DNA of 64,000 nt, taken from Ramlibacter henchirensis (GTDB taxonomy: Bacteria; Pseudomonadota; Gammaproteobacteria; Burkholderiales; Burkholderiaceae_C). Position 1 is the first letter of the stretch, and every line of letters begins with the position of its first letter. The position numbers and the translations under genes were made by a program. Shown here one piece after another: positions 9,328-18,279 of this stretch. The notes below the pieces were generated by a model. The model was not told the origin of the DNA. It saw only the letters and a program-made list of their open reading frames with translations, and did no database searches. The stretch lies in NCBI RefSeq assembly GCF_004682015.1, contig NZ_SMLM01000002.1, positions 124,001 through 188,000 on the forward strand. The letters run 5' to 3'.

Positions 9328-11964
9328 ATGCCGCGCAGCACGGAGGAGAGTCCCCTGAGCACGGAAGAGATGGCCATCAAGGCCGACGGGCACACGCCCA
9401 TGATGGCCCAGTACCTCGCCATCAAGGCCCAGCATCCGAAGACGCTGGTCTTCTACCGGATGGGCGATTTCTACGAACTCTTCTTCGCCGATGCGGAAAA
9501 GGCGGCGCGGCTGCTGGACATCACCCTCACGCGCCGCGGCATGTCGGCCGGCCAGCCGGTGGCGATGGCCGGCGTGCCTTTCCATTCGGTCGAGGGCTAC
9601 CTCGCGCGACTGATCAAGCTCGGCGAGTCGGTGGCCATCTGCGAACAGGTGGGCGACGTCGGCGCGAGCAAGGGGCCGGTGGAGCGCAAGGTCGTGCGCG
9701 TGGTCACGCCCGGCACGCTGACCGACACCGAGCTGCTCTCGGACAAGTCGGAGGCCGTGCTGCTGGCCGTGCACCAGGGCTCGCGCCACCGGTGCGGGCT
9801 CGCCTGGTTGTCGGTGACGCAAGGCGCATTGCAGCTGGCCGAATGCGCCGGCGACGAGGTCGAGACCTGGGTGGCGCGAATAGCCCCCAGCGAGCTGCTG
9901 TTCAGCGCCGATGTCACGCCCGCCTTCACGCAGCGCCTCAACGCGCTGCGCTTTTCGACCGGCGTCTCCCTGACCGAGCGCCCAGCATTCCAGTTCGAAG
10001 CCGGGCTGGGCCTGCGCAAGCTGCTGGAACAACTGAATGCGGCAACGCTGGCTGCTTGGGGCGCGGACGAACTCACGCACGCGCACGCCGCCGCCGCCGC
10101 CCTGCTCAGCTACGCCGAGCACACGCAAGGGCGCGCGCTGTCGCACGTGCAAAGCCTGCAGGTGCAGCGCGACGACGAGCTGATCGACCTGCCGATCACC
10201 ACGCGCCGAAACCTGGAGCTGGTGCAGACGCTGCGCGGCGAGGACTCGCCCACGCTCTTCTCGCTGCTGGACACCTGCATGACCGGCATGGGCAGCCGCC
10301 TGCTCAAGTGCTGGCTGCTGGAGCCGCGCCGCGACCGCACGCAGGCGCAGGAGCGGCTCGATGCGCTCGACCTGCTGCGCGGCGGCGCCTGGCAGCGGCT
10401 GCGCACTGAGCTCAAAGGCACCAGCGACGTCGAGCGCATCACCGCCCGGATCGCGCTGCGCCAGGTCCGGCCCCGCGAGCTGGTCGGCCTGCGACAGTCG
10501 CTCGAAAAAGCACGGCAACTCGCCGGGGCCCTCGAAGGCGGCACCGAGCTGCTGGCGCGCCTGCGCAATGACCTCGTGCCGCCGCCCGGCTGCGCGCAAC
10601 TGCTGCAGGCCGCGATCATGGAAGAGCCCGCCGCGCTGGTGCGCGACGGCGGCGTGATCGCCACCGGTCACGACGCAGACCTCGACGAGCTGCGCGCCAT
10701 CCAGGAGAACGCCGACGGCTTCCTGCTCGAACTCGAGCGCCGCGAGCGCGAACGCAGCGGCATCGCCAACCTCAAGGTGCAGTTCAACCGCGTGCACGGC
10801 TTCTACATCGAGGTGAGCCAGGGCCAGCTGGACAAGGTGCCCGCCGACTACCGCCGGCGCCAGACGCTGAAGAACGCCGAGCGCTTCATCACGCCGGAGC
10901 TCAAGACCTTCGAGGACAAGGCGCTGTCGGCGCAGGAACGCGCGCTCGCCCGCGAGAAGTTTCTCTACGAGCAACTGCTCGACGCCTTGCAACCGCATAT
11001 CCCGGCGCTCAGCCGCCTCGCTCGCGCGCTGGCGTCGGTGGATGCGCTGTGCGCGCTGGCCGAACGCTCGTTGACTCTGGGCTGGTGCCGACCGCAGTTC
11101 ATGAAGGAGCCGGGCATCGAGATCACCCGTGGCCGCCATCCGGTGGTGGAGGCGCGCCTGGCAGAAACTTCCGGCGGCGCGTTCATCGCCAACGACACGC
11201 GGCTCGGGCCCAAGCAGCGCATGCAGGTGATCACCGGCCCCAACATGGGCGGCAAGAGCACCTACATGCGGCAGGTCGCGCTGATCTGCCTGCTGGCCGC
11301 GATGGGCTCGTACGTGCCCGCATCGGCGTGCCGCCTCGGGCCGATGGACGCGATCCACACCCGCATCGGCGCGGCCGACGACCTGGCCAACGCCCAATCC
11401 ACCTTCATGCTGGAGATGACCGAAGCAGCGCAGATCCTGCATTCGGCCAGCCCGCAGAGCCTGGTGCTGATGGACGAGATCGGCCGCGGCACGTCGACCT
11501 TCGACGGCCTGGCGCTGGCCTCGGGCATCGCGGCCCACCTGCACGACAAGACGCAGGCCTTCACGCTCTTCGCGACGCACTATTTCGAGCTGACCGAGTT
11601 CTCCGCGAAGCACCACTGCGCGGTGAACGTGCACGTCAGCGCCACCGAGTCGGGCAGCGACATCGTGTTCCTGCACGAGATCCAGCCCGGGCCCGCCAGC
11701 CGCAGCTACGGCATCCAGGTGGCGCGCCTGGCGGGGATGCCTGCGGCGGTGGTCAATCACGCGCGCCATGCCCTCGCCGCGCTGGAGCAGCAGCAGGAGG
11801 CTGCGCGCGAGCAGGTCGACCTGTTCGCGCCGCCGCCGGAGCCGGTGCGGCAGGGCCCGAGCCCCGTCGAGGCCGCGCTGTCGTCGCTGGACCCGGATAC
11901 CATGAGCCCGCGGGAAGCGCTGGACGCGCTCTACGCGCTGCGGAAGAAACTGGACTCGAAATGA
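9328..11964 (+). CDS. mutS: DNA mismatch repair protein MutS
   Basis: An 878-residue MutS. It has the mismatch-wedge motif GDFYELFF (Phe48, Glu50), connector, lever and clamp regions, the Walker A motif GPNMGGKST at 637-645, and Walker [17 protein letters not shown] with Asp716-Glu717. It recognises mismatches as a dimer and recruits MutL. The start is uncertain: ATG 9328 has a poor ribosome site, a good GGAGGA (9342-9347) sits 7 bases before CTG 9355, and ATG 9370 would place HTPMM where E. coli MutS has it. The stop overlaps the next start as ATGA. Confidence 0.95.
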   Translation: MPRSTEESPLSTEEMAIKADGHTPMMAQYLAIKAQHPKTLVFYRMGDFYELFFADAEKAARLLDITLTRRGMSAGQPVAMAGVPFHSVEGYLARLIKLGESVAICEQVGDVGASKGPVERKVVRVVTPGTLTDTELLSDKSEAVLLAVHQGSRHRCGLAWLSVTQGALQLAECAGDEVETWVARIAPSELLFSADVTPAFTQRLNALRFSTGVSLTERPAFQFEAGLGLRKLLEQLNAATLAAWGADELTHAHAAAAALLSYAEHTQGRALSHVQSLQVQRDDELIDLPITTRRNLELVQTLRGEDSPTLFSLLDTCMTGMGSRLLKCWLLEPRRDRTQAQERLDALDLLRGGAWQRLRTELKGTSDVERITARIALRQVRPRELVGLRQSLEKARQLAGALEGGTELLARLRNDLVPPPGCAQLLQAAIMEEPAALVRDGGVIATGHDADLDELRAIQENADGFLLELERRERERSGIANLKVQFNRVHGFYIEVSQGQLDKVPADYRRRQTLKNAERFITPELKTFEDKALSAQERALAREKFLYEQLLDALQPHIPALSRLARALASVDALCALAERSLTLGWCRPQFMKEPGIEITRGRHPVVEARLAETSGGAFIANDTRLGPKQRMQVITGPNMGGKSTYMRQVALICLLAAMGSYVPASACRLGPMDAIHTRIGAADDLANAQSTFMLEMTEAAQILHSASPQSLVLMDEIGRGTSTFDGLALASGIAAHLHDKTQAFTLFATHYFELTEFSAKHHCAVNVHVSATESGSDIVFLHEIQPGPASRSYGIQVARLAGMPAAVVNHARHALAALEQQQEAAREQVDLFAPPPEPVRQGPSPVEAALSSLDPDTMSPREALDALYALRKKLDSK

Positions 11965-12788
11965 CCTACTGCGTCGGCATCAAACTCAATGCGGGACTGG
12001 TGTTCCTGTCCGACTCGCGCACCAACGCGGGCGTGGACCACATCAGCACCTTCCGCAAGATGATCGTGTACGAGCGGGCCAACGACCGCTTCATGGTGCT
12101 GCTGACGGCAGGCAACCTGTCGATCTCGCAGTCGGTGCGCGAGATCCTGCAGGTCGAGCAGCTCAAGGACCCGGAAGGCGGCGAGCCGATCACGATCTGG
12201 AACGCCCGCAGCATGTTCGACGCCGCCCGCGTGCTGGGCCAGGCGGTGCGCCGCGTGTACGACCGCGACGCCGCGGCGCTCAAGCACGCCGGCGTTGAGT
12301 TCAACATCTCGATGATCTTCGGCGGCCAGATCAAGGGCGAGGGCATGCGCCTCTTCTCGGTGTATTCGGCGGGCAACTTCATCGAGGCCACGCCGGAGAC
12401 GCCGTACTTCCAGATCGGCGAATCCAAGTACGGCAAGCCGGTGCTCGACCGCGTGCTCACGCCCGACACGCCGCTGGACGAGGCGGCCAAGTGCGCGCTG
12501 GTGTCGATGGACTCCACCATGAAGTCCAACCTGTCCGTCGGGCCGCCGCTGGACCTGGTGGTCTACGAAGCCAACCGCTACCAGACCGACAGGCTGGTGT
12601 GCATCGACATGTCCAACCCGTACTACCGGATGCTGCACTCCAGCTGGGGCCAGAAGCTGCGCGAGGTGTTCGACAGCCTGGAGGACCCGGTCTGGGACGA
12701 TGCGCACACCGATACGCCGCTGAAGGTGGCGGATTCGCAGAACAAGCCGCTGAAGAAGATCACGCGGCCCGAAGAGAAACTGATCTGA
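11961..12788 (+). CDS. Anbu-type (HslV/proteasome-like) peptidase homologue
   Basis: A 275-residue protein beginning [24 protein letters not shown]. This matches the Anbu family of ancestral bacterial proteasome subunits, with Thr2 as the predicted catalytic N-terminal nucleophile after Met removal and the SDSRTNAG turn conserved. Known Anbu proteins assemble into open rings or helices, and their substrates are unclear. Anbu is usually encoded beside a transglutaminase, an alpha-E protein and a circularly permuted ATP-grasp protein. None of these is here. Instead its ATG overlaps the mutS stop (ATGA), so it is probably translated with MutS. An alpha/beta hydrolase gene follows 3 bases later. 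Confidence 0.85.
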   Translation: MTYCVGIKLNAGLVFLSDSRTNAGVDHISTFRKMIVYERANDRFMVLLTAGNLSISQSVREILQVEQLKDPEGGEPITIWNARSMFDAARVLGQAVRRVYDRDAAALKHAGVEFNISMIFGGQIKGEGMRLFSVYSAGNFIEATPETPYFQIGESKYGKPVLDRVLTPDTPLDEAAKCALVSMDSTMKSNLSVGPPLDLVVYEANRYQTDRLVCIDMSNPYYRMLHSSWGQKLREVFDSLEDPVWDDAHTDTPLKVADSQNKPLKKITRPEEKLI

Positions 12789-12791
12789 GTC

Positions 12792-13601
12792 TTGGCCCTC
12801 GTCGTCTTCTCCCACGCCAACAGCTTTCCCGCCGCGACGTACGGCGTCCTCTTCAGGCAGCTTCGCTCGCGCGGATTCACCGTCAGGGCCGTCGATAAGT
12901 TCGGCCATGACGAACGCTACCCGGTCACCGACAACTGGCCGCACCTGGTGCAGCAGCTGCACGACTTCGCCGAGCGCGAGGTGGCGAAGGCGGGCGAACC
13001 GGCCTTCCTGGTCGGCCACTCGCTGGGCGGCATCCTGAGCCTGATGTGCGCGGCCCGGCATCCCCAGCTCGCGCGCGGCGTGCTCCTGCTGGATTCGCCG
13101 GCGATCGGCGGCTGGAAGGCCAAGGCGCTGGGCGCGGCCAAGTCGACGCAGCTGGTGGGCTCGATCTCGCCCGGCCGCATCAGCCGCAAGCGCCGCAACC
13201 GCTGGCCGAGCGCCGAAGACGCGCTCGAGCACTTCCGCCACAAGAAGGCCTTCGCCCGCTGGGACGAGCAGGTGCTGCACGACTACGTGCACCACTGCAC
13301 GCACGAGCAGGACGGCGAGCGCGTCCTCGGCTTCGACCGCGACATCGAGACGGCCATCTACAACACGCTGCCGCACCACCTGGAAGGCGTGCTCAGGCGT
13401 CATCCGCTGCGCTGCCCCGCCGCCTTCATCGGCGGGCTGCAGTCGCAGGAGCTGCGGCAGGTCGGGCTGGCGATGACCACGCAGGTCACGCAGGGCCGGA
13501 TGACGATGCTGGACGGCAGCCACCTGTTCCCGATGGAGAAGCCGCTCGCCACGGCGGCGGCCATCGAGGCCTCGCTGCGTTCTTTGGAGAGTTCTCCCTA
13601 A
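12792..13601 (+). CDS. Alpha/beta hydrolase
   Basis: A 269-residue alpha/beta hydrolase fold protein beginning at TTG, 3 bases after the Anbu stop. The oxyanion-side motif FSHANSFPA lies at the N-terminus. The nucleophile elbow GHSLGG is near residue 77 and a C-terminal DGSHLFPMEKP carries the likely catalytic His. It is cytosolic, with no signal peptide. The substrate cannot be inferred; related proteins are annotated as esterases or lactonases. Tight spacing suggests a mutS-anbu-hydrolase transcript. Confidence 0.85.
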   Translation: MALVVFSHANSFPAATYGVLFRQLRSRGFTVRAVDKFGHDERYPVTDNWPHLVQQLHDFAEREVAKAGEPAFLVGHSLGGILSLMCAARHPQLARGVLLLDSPAIGGWKAKALGAAKSTQLVGSISPGRISRKRRNRWPSAEDALEHFRHKKAFARWDEQVLHDYVHHCTHEQDGERVLGFDRDIETAIYNTLPHHLEGVLRRHPLRCPAAFIGGLQSQELRQVGLAMTTQVTQGRMTMLDGSHLFPMEKPLATAAAIEASLRSLESSP

Positions 13602-13667
13602 AGAGGGCTCGCATCGCAAGGTCGCCTGCGTCCTACAAGCGCGTGCCGCAGGGCCCCACAGGCCCCG

Positions 13668-14447
13668 ATGGGTTCGAGGCTTCACAGTGGAGGCATGCCA
13701 ACAGTTTCGCTGCGCACTGCGCACCAGGCCCCTCCCCTCGCGCTGCTCGCCATGGAACCGCTGCGCGCCATGTTCGACTTCGCGGCCTCCAGACTTGCTT
13801 TCGCTCCCGCGCAGCAGATTGGTGACGGGCATCCCGTCGTCGTCTTCCCCGGGCTGGGCGGCGCGCCGTTCACCACCTCGCACCTGCGCAGTTTCCTGTC
13901 CGGCTGCGGCTTCACCGCACATTGCTGGGGACGTGGCGTGAACACCGGACCGGAGGGCGACTTCGACGACTGGCTGGACGGGCTGGAAGCCGACGTGCGC
14001 CGCTGGCATGCGCAGAGCGGCCGCAAGGTGAGCCTGGTCGGCTGGAGCCTGGGCGGCATCTACGCCCGCGAACTGGCCAAGCGCTGCCCCGAAAGCGTGC
14101 GGCAGGTCATCACGCTCGGCACGCCGTTCGCGTCACTGCGCGGCAGCACGCATGCGGAGACGCTCTACAAATTCCTGCATGGCGACGTGGCGCAGCTCAC
14201 CCCGGCCCTGGACGCGAGGCTGCGCGAATGTCCGCCCGTGCCCACCACCTCGGTCTACAGCAAGACCGACGGCGTGGTGTGCTGGCGCGGCTGCATCGAG
14301 CGCAAGTCGGCGCTGTCGGAGAGCGTGGAGGTGGAGGCGAGCCACCTGGGAATGGCGACGCACCCGGAGGTGCTGCGGATCGTCGCGGATCGCCTCGCGC
14401 AGCCCGAGGGGCAGTGGCGGCCGTGGAGGCGCAAGCGGCTGGCTTGA
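13668..14447 (+). CDS. Alpha/beta hydrolase (lipase/acyltransferase-like)
   Basis: A 259-residue alpha/beta hydrolase. It has HPVVVFPGLGGAPFTT near residues 55-70, the nucleophile elbow GWSLGGIYAREL near 122, an Asp-containing YSKTDGVVCW segment and a terminal ASHLGMATHPEV with the candidate catalytic His. The architecture resembles the PGAP1/lipase class_2-type esterases. The true start may be an internal ATG (13695 or 13752), because none of the three has a well-spaced ribosome site. It lies 66 bases after the previous hydrolase and is not closely similar to it. Confidence 0.8.
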   Translation: MGSRLHSGGMPTVSLRTAHQAPPLALLAMEPLRAMFDFAASRLAFAPAQQIGDGHPVVVFPGLGGAPFTTSHLRSFLSGCGFTAHCWGRGVNTGPEGDFDDWLDGLEADVRRWHAQSGRKVSLVGWSLGGIYARELAKRCPESVRQVITLGTPFASLRGSTHAETLYKFLHGDVAQLTPALDARLRECPPVPTTSVYSKTDGVVCWRGCIERKSALSESVEVEASHLGMATHPEVLRIVADRLAQPEGQWRPWRRKRLA

Positions 14448-14453
14448 ATCCTC

Positions 14454-14645
14454 TCAGTCCGACCGCGGCTTTTCCTCAGGGTCCGGCGACTTGCTGCGCC
14501 GGGCACGGAAGCCGTGGCGGCGAAGGTTCTCCAGCGCGCTCGCGGAGCCCAGGCCCCAGGTGCTGTCGCCTGCATCCGCCTCTCGCTGACCTGGCTCCTT
14601 CTCGTCGCCCTGCGACGAGTCGGGGCCTCTTTCCTGCTGATCCAT
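14454..14645 (-). CDS. Possible small hydrophilic protein
   Basis: The 332 bases between the hydrolase and uppP hold one plausible gene on the reverse strand: 63 residues starting MDQQERGPDSSQGDEKEPG and ending in a basic-acidic tail (FRARRSKSPDPEEKPRSD). The product is highly charged and probably disordered, with one hydrophobic patch (TWGLGSASALENLRRHGF). An AGGG lies about 10 bases upstream of the ATG. No family is recognised. The rest of the gap (14646-14779) shows no other feature. This could be a chance open frame. Confidence 0.35.
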   Translation of the reverse strand: MDQQERGPDSSQGDEKEPGQREADAGDSTWGLGSASALENLRRHGFRARRSKSPDPEEKPRSD

Positions 14646-14779
14646 CTGGCTACCCTGCCGGCCGCCGGCATGGGGCAGCCTCTGGCCGCCATGATGATGG
14701 CTGCCCGACAGCAGCCTTGTCGGACGCTCCCCGGCGGCGCAAGTAGGACTGAACGCGCACGGTCGGGTTGACCGCAGAG

Positions 14780-15604
14780 TCACGCATGCCACTCGACCCA
14801 GCCCATGCCCGAGGTCAGCAGCACCACGATGCCGAAGGCGATGCGGTACCAGGCGAAGGGCGTGAAGCTGTGGCTGGAGATGTAGCGCAGGAGCCAGCGC
14901 ACGCACGCCCAGGCGCTCACGAAAGAGAACACCAGCCCGACGCTGAACATCGGCAGGTCCTGCGCCGAGAGCAGGCCGCGGTCCTTGTAGAGGCTGTACG
15001 CGCCCGCGCCGATGAGCGTGGGGATGGCGAGATAGAACGAGAAGTCCGTCGCCGCCTTGCGCGACAAGCCCAGCAGCATGCCGCCGATGATGGTGGCGCC
15101 GCTGCGGCTGGTGCCCGGGATCATGGCCACGCACTGCACCAGGCCGACCTTGATGGCGTCCAGTGCGCTCATCTGGTCGACGTCCGCGATGCGCACGGAA
15201 GCCTGCTGGCGGCGCTCGGCCCACAGGATCACCAGCCCGCCCAGGATGAAGGTGCTGGCGACCACCGCGGGCGTGAACAGGTTTTCCTTGATCGCCTTGC
15301 CGAGCACCAGGCCCAGCAGCACGGCCGGCACGAAGGCGATCAACACGTTCAGCGAGAAGCGCCGCGCCTGGTCCTGGGTGGGCAGCGCCGCCACCGTCGT
15401 GCTGATCTTCTGCCAGTAGACGATGATGACCGCAAGGATGGCGCCGGTCTGGATCGCGATGTCGAAGACCTTGGCCTTCTCGTCGTCGAAACCGAGCAGC
15501 GCGCCCGCCAGGATCAGGTGGCCGGTGCTGGAGATCGGCAGGAACTCGGTGAGCCCCTCCACCACACCCATGATCGCGGCCTTGGCCAGCAGGACTGCTT
15601 CCAC
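14780..15604 (-). CDS. uppP: Undecaprenyl-diphosphate phosphatase UppP (BacA)
   Basis: A 274-residue polytopic inner-membrane protein that dephosphorylates undecaprenyl pyrophosphate to recycle the lipid carrier for cell-wall synthesis, and gives bacitracin resistance when overexpressed. Both signature loops are present: [15 protein letters not shown] near residues 16-30 and [14 protein letters not shown] near 165-180. About seven to eight hydrophobic helices follow the family pattern, and the length is typical. It stands alone, convergent with the region on its 3' side and divergent from the glycine-zipper gene. Confidence 0.96.
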   Translation of the reverse strand: MEAVLLAKAAIMGVVEGLTEFLPISSTGHLILAGALLGFDDEKAKVFDIAIQTGAILAVIIVYWQKISTTVAALPTQDQARRFSLNVLIAFVPAVLLGLVLGKAIKENLFTPAVVASTFILGGLVILWAERRQQASVRIADVDQMSALDAIKVGLVQCVAMIPGTSRSGATIIGGMLLGLSRKAATDFSFYLAIPTLIGAGAYSLYKDRGLLSAQDLPMFSVGLVFSFVSAWACVRWLLRYISSHSFTPFAWYRIAFGIVVLLTSGMGWVEWHA

Positions 15605-15792
15605 TCGAAATTCCCCTCGTACTTCAAACGCGGATTATCGATTGCTCAGCAGTGGTTTTCGAGCCGATGGCCCGATCGGCTCACGAGAAGATGCATCGGA
15701 CCGCGCCTACGCGCCGAGGCGCGGTCCACCTAATGCCGGGTTGGCAAGCACAGGCTCAAATGGAATCACCTTCATCTTCCAAGGAGCCGAAC

Positions 15793-16338
15793 ATGGGACG
15801 AGACAAACCCGCGGACCACGGCACGCCCACCTCGCTCGAAGGCGGTGATCACGACAGCGACAAGATGGCCCTGGGGCCGCACCCGGTGGGCACGGCAGCC
15901 GGCGGCCTGGCCGGCGCGGTCGCGGCCGGTGCCGCGGTCGGCAGCGTGGCCGGACCGATCGGTGCGGCCGTGGGCGGCGCCATCGGTGCGGCGGCGGGCG
16001 GCATGGCCGGTGCCCTGGTGGCCGACGCCGTCGACCCGAAGATGGAAGACGAGTTCTGGCGCAAGAACTGGAGCGACCGCAAGTACATCGACGGCGGCTT
16101 CACCTACGACCAGGACTACAGCCCGGCGTACCGTTACGGCGTGGAGACGTACAACCGCTACCCGGACCGCCATTTCGACGAACTGGAGAGCGACCTCTCC
16201 ACCGGCTGGAGCGGTTACCGCGGCGAATCGCGGCTGGAGTGGGAGCACGCCCGGCCCGCCTCGCGCGACGCGTGGGACCGTGCGCGGACGTTGGCTTCGC
16301 GCAACCTGCCGCGCGACGCTGACGCGGACAATCCCTGA
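15793..16338 (+). CDS. Glycine-zipper domain protein of unknown function
   Basis: A 181-residue protein with an AAGGAG ribosome site 6 bases upstream of ATG 15793. Residues about 30-80 form an uninterrupted Gly/Ala-rich segment of GxxxG-type repeats (GTAAGGLAGAVAAG, GGAIGAAAGGMAGAL), a glycine zipper likely to insert into or associate with membranes. The C-terminal half is polar and aromatic-rich (EDEFWRKNWSDRKYIDGG and several Tyr-Asp pairs). There is no signal peptide. Similar proteins are often stress-induced in Betaproteobacteria, but no function is known to me. A perfect hairpin lies just downstream. Confidence 0.75.
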   Translation: MGRDKPADHGTPTSLEGGDHDSDKMALGPHPVGTAAGGLAGAVAAGAAVGSVAGPIGAAVGGAIGAAAGGMAGALVADAVDPKMEDEFWRKNWSDRKYIDGGFTYDQDYSPAYRYGVETYNRYPDRHFDELESDLSTGWSGYRGESRLEWEHARPASRDAWDRARTLASRNLPRDADADNP

Positions 16339-16346
16339 GTCCGAGG

Positions 16347-16370
16347 GCTGACGGGCGCCAGCCCGTCAGC
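16347..16370. terminator. Perfect GC-rich hairpin between convergent genes
   Basis: GCTGACGGGC (16347-16356) and GCCCGTCAGC (16361-16370) form a perfect 10-bp stem with loop GCCA. It lies between the glycine-zipper stop (16338) and the stop of the convergent esterase (16387). No T-tract follows on either strand, so it is a candidate bidirectional structure-dependent terminator or 3'-end stabiliser rather than a canonical intrinsic terminator. Confidence 0.5.
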
Positions 16371-16386
16371 TTGCCAAATCGTCCGC

Positions 16387-17331
16387 TCACTCCGGGCGCA
16401 GTGCCTCGCGCAGCTGCGCCGCGCACAACTGCACGGCGACATGGGCCTCGTCGATGACGCGGCCCATGGTGATGAAGCCGTGGATCTGCCGCTCGAAGTT
16501 GACCAGCGCCGACCGGTTGCCCGCCTCGGTGAGCTTCTGCGCGTAGGCCAGGCCTTCATCGCGCAGCGGGTCGTAGCCCGCGATCAGCACGAAGGCGGGC
16601 GGCAGCCGCGAATGGTCCGCATGCAGCAGCGGTGACGCGCGCCAGTCCAGGTCCTTCTTCGGATCGTCGATGTAGTGGTCGTGGAAGTACGTGATCGTGT
16701 CCCGCGTGAGCAGGTAGCCCTGTCCGTTCGTCTGATGCGAAGGCCAGCCGCGGCGCTGGTCGGTCGCCGGGTAGATCAGGAGCTGGAACACGATGGGCAA
16801 GCCGCCGCGGTCGCGTGCGTCCAGCGCGACGACGGCCGCCAGGTTGCCGCCCGCGCTGTCGCCGCCGACGGCCAGTCGGGCGGGATCGAGCTTCAGCTCC
16901 GCGGCGTGCTCGTGCACCCAGCGCGTCGCTGCGATCGAATCGTCCACCGCCGCCGGAAAACGGTTCTCCGGGCCCATGCGGTAGTCGACCGACACGACCG
17001 CGCAGCCCGATCCATTGGCCAGCTGCCGGCACAGCACGTCATGCGAGTCGCGGTTGCCGATCACCCAGCCGCCGCCGTGGTAGTACACCAGCACCGGCAG
17101 CACCTTCGACGGCGCGGCGCCCAGCGGCCTGTAGAGCCGCAGCGGGATGTCGCCGGCCGCGCCCGGCGCGGCCAGGTCGCGAGCCAGCGCCACCTCGGGC
17201 GGGTCGGGCTGGGTCACGGCGCGGCGCACGAGGTAGTACTCGCGCGCCTTCTCCGGGGTGAGCGTGTGGGTGGGCGGGATGCCCTTTTCCTCGATCAGGC
17301 GCAGCAGCGCCTGGGCCTGGGGGTGCAGCAT
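16387..17331 (-). CDS. Alpha/beta hydrolase of the hormone-sensitive-lipase family (esterase)
   Basis: A 314-residue carboxylesterase of bacterial lipase family IV. The HSL signature VYYHGGGWVIGN supplies the oxyanion hole near residues 78-90, GGDSAGGNLAA gives the Ser nucleophile near 155, and Asp and His are expected in GYDPLRDEG and QIHGFITMGRVI. It would hydrolyse short acyl esters. AGGAGAG sits 5 bases upstream of ATG 17331, which decides the start against a longer frame beginning at 17571. It is convergent with the glycine-zipper gene and divergent from the DUF2306 gene. Confidence 0.9.
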   Translation of the reverse strand: MLHPQAQALLRLIEEKGIPPTHTLTPEKAREYYLVRRAVTQPDPPEVALARDLAAPGAAGDIPLRLYRPLGAAPSKVLPVLVYYHGGGWVIGNRDSHDVLCRQLANGSGCAVVSVDYRMGPENRFPAAVDDSIAATRWVHEHAAELKLDPARLAVGGDSAGGNLAAVVALDARDRGGLPIVFQLLIYPATDQRRGWPSHQTNGQGYLLTRDTITYFHDHYIDDPKKDLDWRASPLLHADHSRLPPAFVLIAGYDPLRDEGLAYAQKLTEAGNRSALVNFERQIHGFITMGRVIDEAHVAVQLCAAQLREALRPE

Positions 17332-17512
17332 CGAACTCTCCTGGGCGGGCGGTTGAGCGCCGCAGTCTGACACAGGCCCCTGCACCGGCCGCAATTGACT
17401 CCCGGCCGGCGGCGTTTCGTCGCGGGCCTGCGGCGGTTCGTCGCGCGGGCCTCGAAACCGGGCGGGCCTGCGAGCACATTGCAGCCATCGACAGACGACC
17501 AGGAGCCCCGCC

Positions 17513-17923
17513 ATGGAACTCACCCCCCTCATCGCCGTCCACATGACGTCCGCGCTGCTGGCGGTCGCCACCGGACCCGTCGCGCTGTGGGCCCGCCGCG
17601 CGGGCGCGCAGAGGCCCCGGCTGCACCGCGCCTTCGGCTACGCCTGGGTCACGCTGATGCTGGTCACCGCGATCTCGGCGCTGTTCATCCGCGACTTCGA
17701 GCTGCCCAACATCGCCGGCTACACGCCGATCCACCTGCTGGTGCCGGTGACGCTGATCAGCCTGTTCGGCGCCTTCTACAAGCTGGCCCACGGCAACATC
17801 GCCGGCCACCGGATGGTGATGCGCAACCTGTACTTCGGTGCGTGCGTCGTAGCCGGCGCGTTCACCCTGCTTCCCAACCGCTACCTGGGCCAGCTGGTCT
17901 GGAGCAGCGTCGGCCTGATCTGA
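17513..17923 (+). CDS. DUF2306 family membrane protein
   Basis: A 136-residue integral membrane protein with about four hydrophobic helices (residues 5-25, 42-60, 75-92, 105-130). The pattern HxxSALLAVATGPVALW, RLHRAFGYAWV, HLLVPVTLISL and HRMVMRNLYFGA matches the DUF2306/YozB-like family of unknown function. A GGAGC lies just before the ATG at 17513. It is followed after 34 bases by a 2TM protein gene, and the two may be cotranscribed with the two-component genes downstream. Confidence 0.8.
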   Translation: MELTPLIAVHMTSALLAVATGPVALWARRAGAQRPRLHRAFGYAWVTLMLVTAISALFIRDFELPNIAGYTPIHLLVPVTLISLFGAFYKLAHGNIAGHRMVMRNLYFGACVVAGAFTLLPNRYLGQLVWSSVGLI

Positions 17924-17957
17924 ACCCTTTCTCCACCCCCGTCCAAAGGAGCACATC

Positions 17958-18248
17958 ATGGAAAAGAGACTGAGCGATCGCGACATCGAACGCATGGCGC
18001 GCCGCAGCGCGGGCGCCCGCCTCGGCTGGTACATCCACGCCGGCGTGTACGTGGTGATCACCACGGCACTGGGCCTGCTGTCCGCGATGGGCGGCAAGGG
18101 ATGGGCCGTGTACCCGGCGCTGGGTTGGGGCGCGGGCGTGGTCATCCACGGCCTGGTCGTGTTCTTCCTTACGGACGGACGCGGCGTCTACGAGCGCCTG
18201 GTGCAGCAGGAGCGCGAGCGCCTGTCGATGCAGCGCGACCCGTGGTGA
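17958..18248 (+). CDS. 2TM domain protein
   Basis: A 96-residue protein with an AAAGGAG ribosome site shortly before the ATG. It has two hydrophobic helices (about residues 22-42 and 52-72) bounded by polar, basic ends: RMARRSAGARLGWYIHAGVY at the N-side and an amphipathic Gln/Arg/Glu C-terminus. This is the 2TM family, often encoded next to or fused to LytS-type sensor kinases. The LytS/LytTR pair begins 31 bases after its stop, which supports a functional link by guilt of association only. Confidence 0.8.
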   Translation: MEKRLSDRDIERMARRSAGARLGWYIHAGVYVVITTALGLLSAMGGKGWAVYPALGWGAGVVIHGLVVFFLTDGRGVYERLVQQERERLSMQRDPW

Positions 18249-18279
18249 GTGCCTGAGCCCTGCCTAGAATGACCCGCTG

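Noticed and set aside
9211..11769. Long reverse-strand open frame opposite mutS
   Set aside because: mutS is unmistakable on the forward strand, and the antisense product has no family pattern and a composition typical of GC-rich antisense frames.
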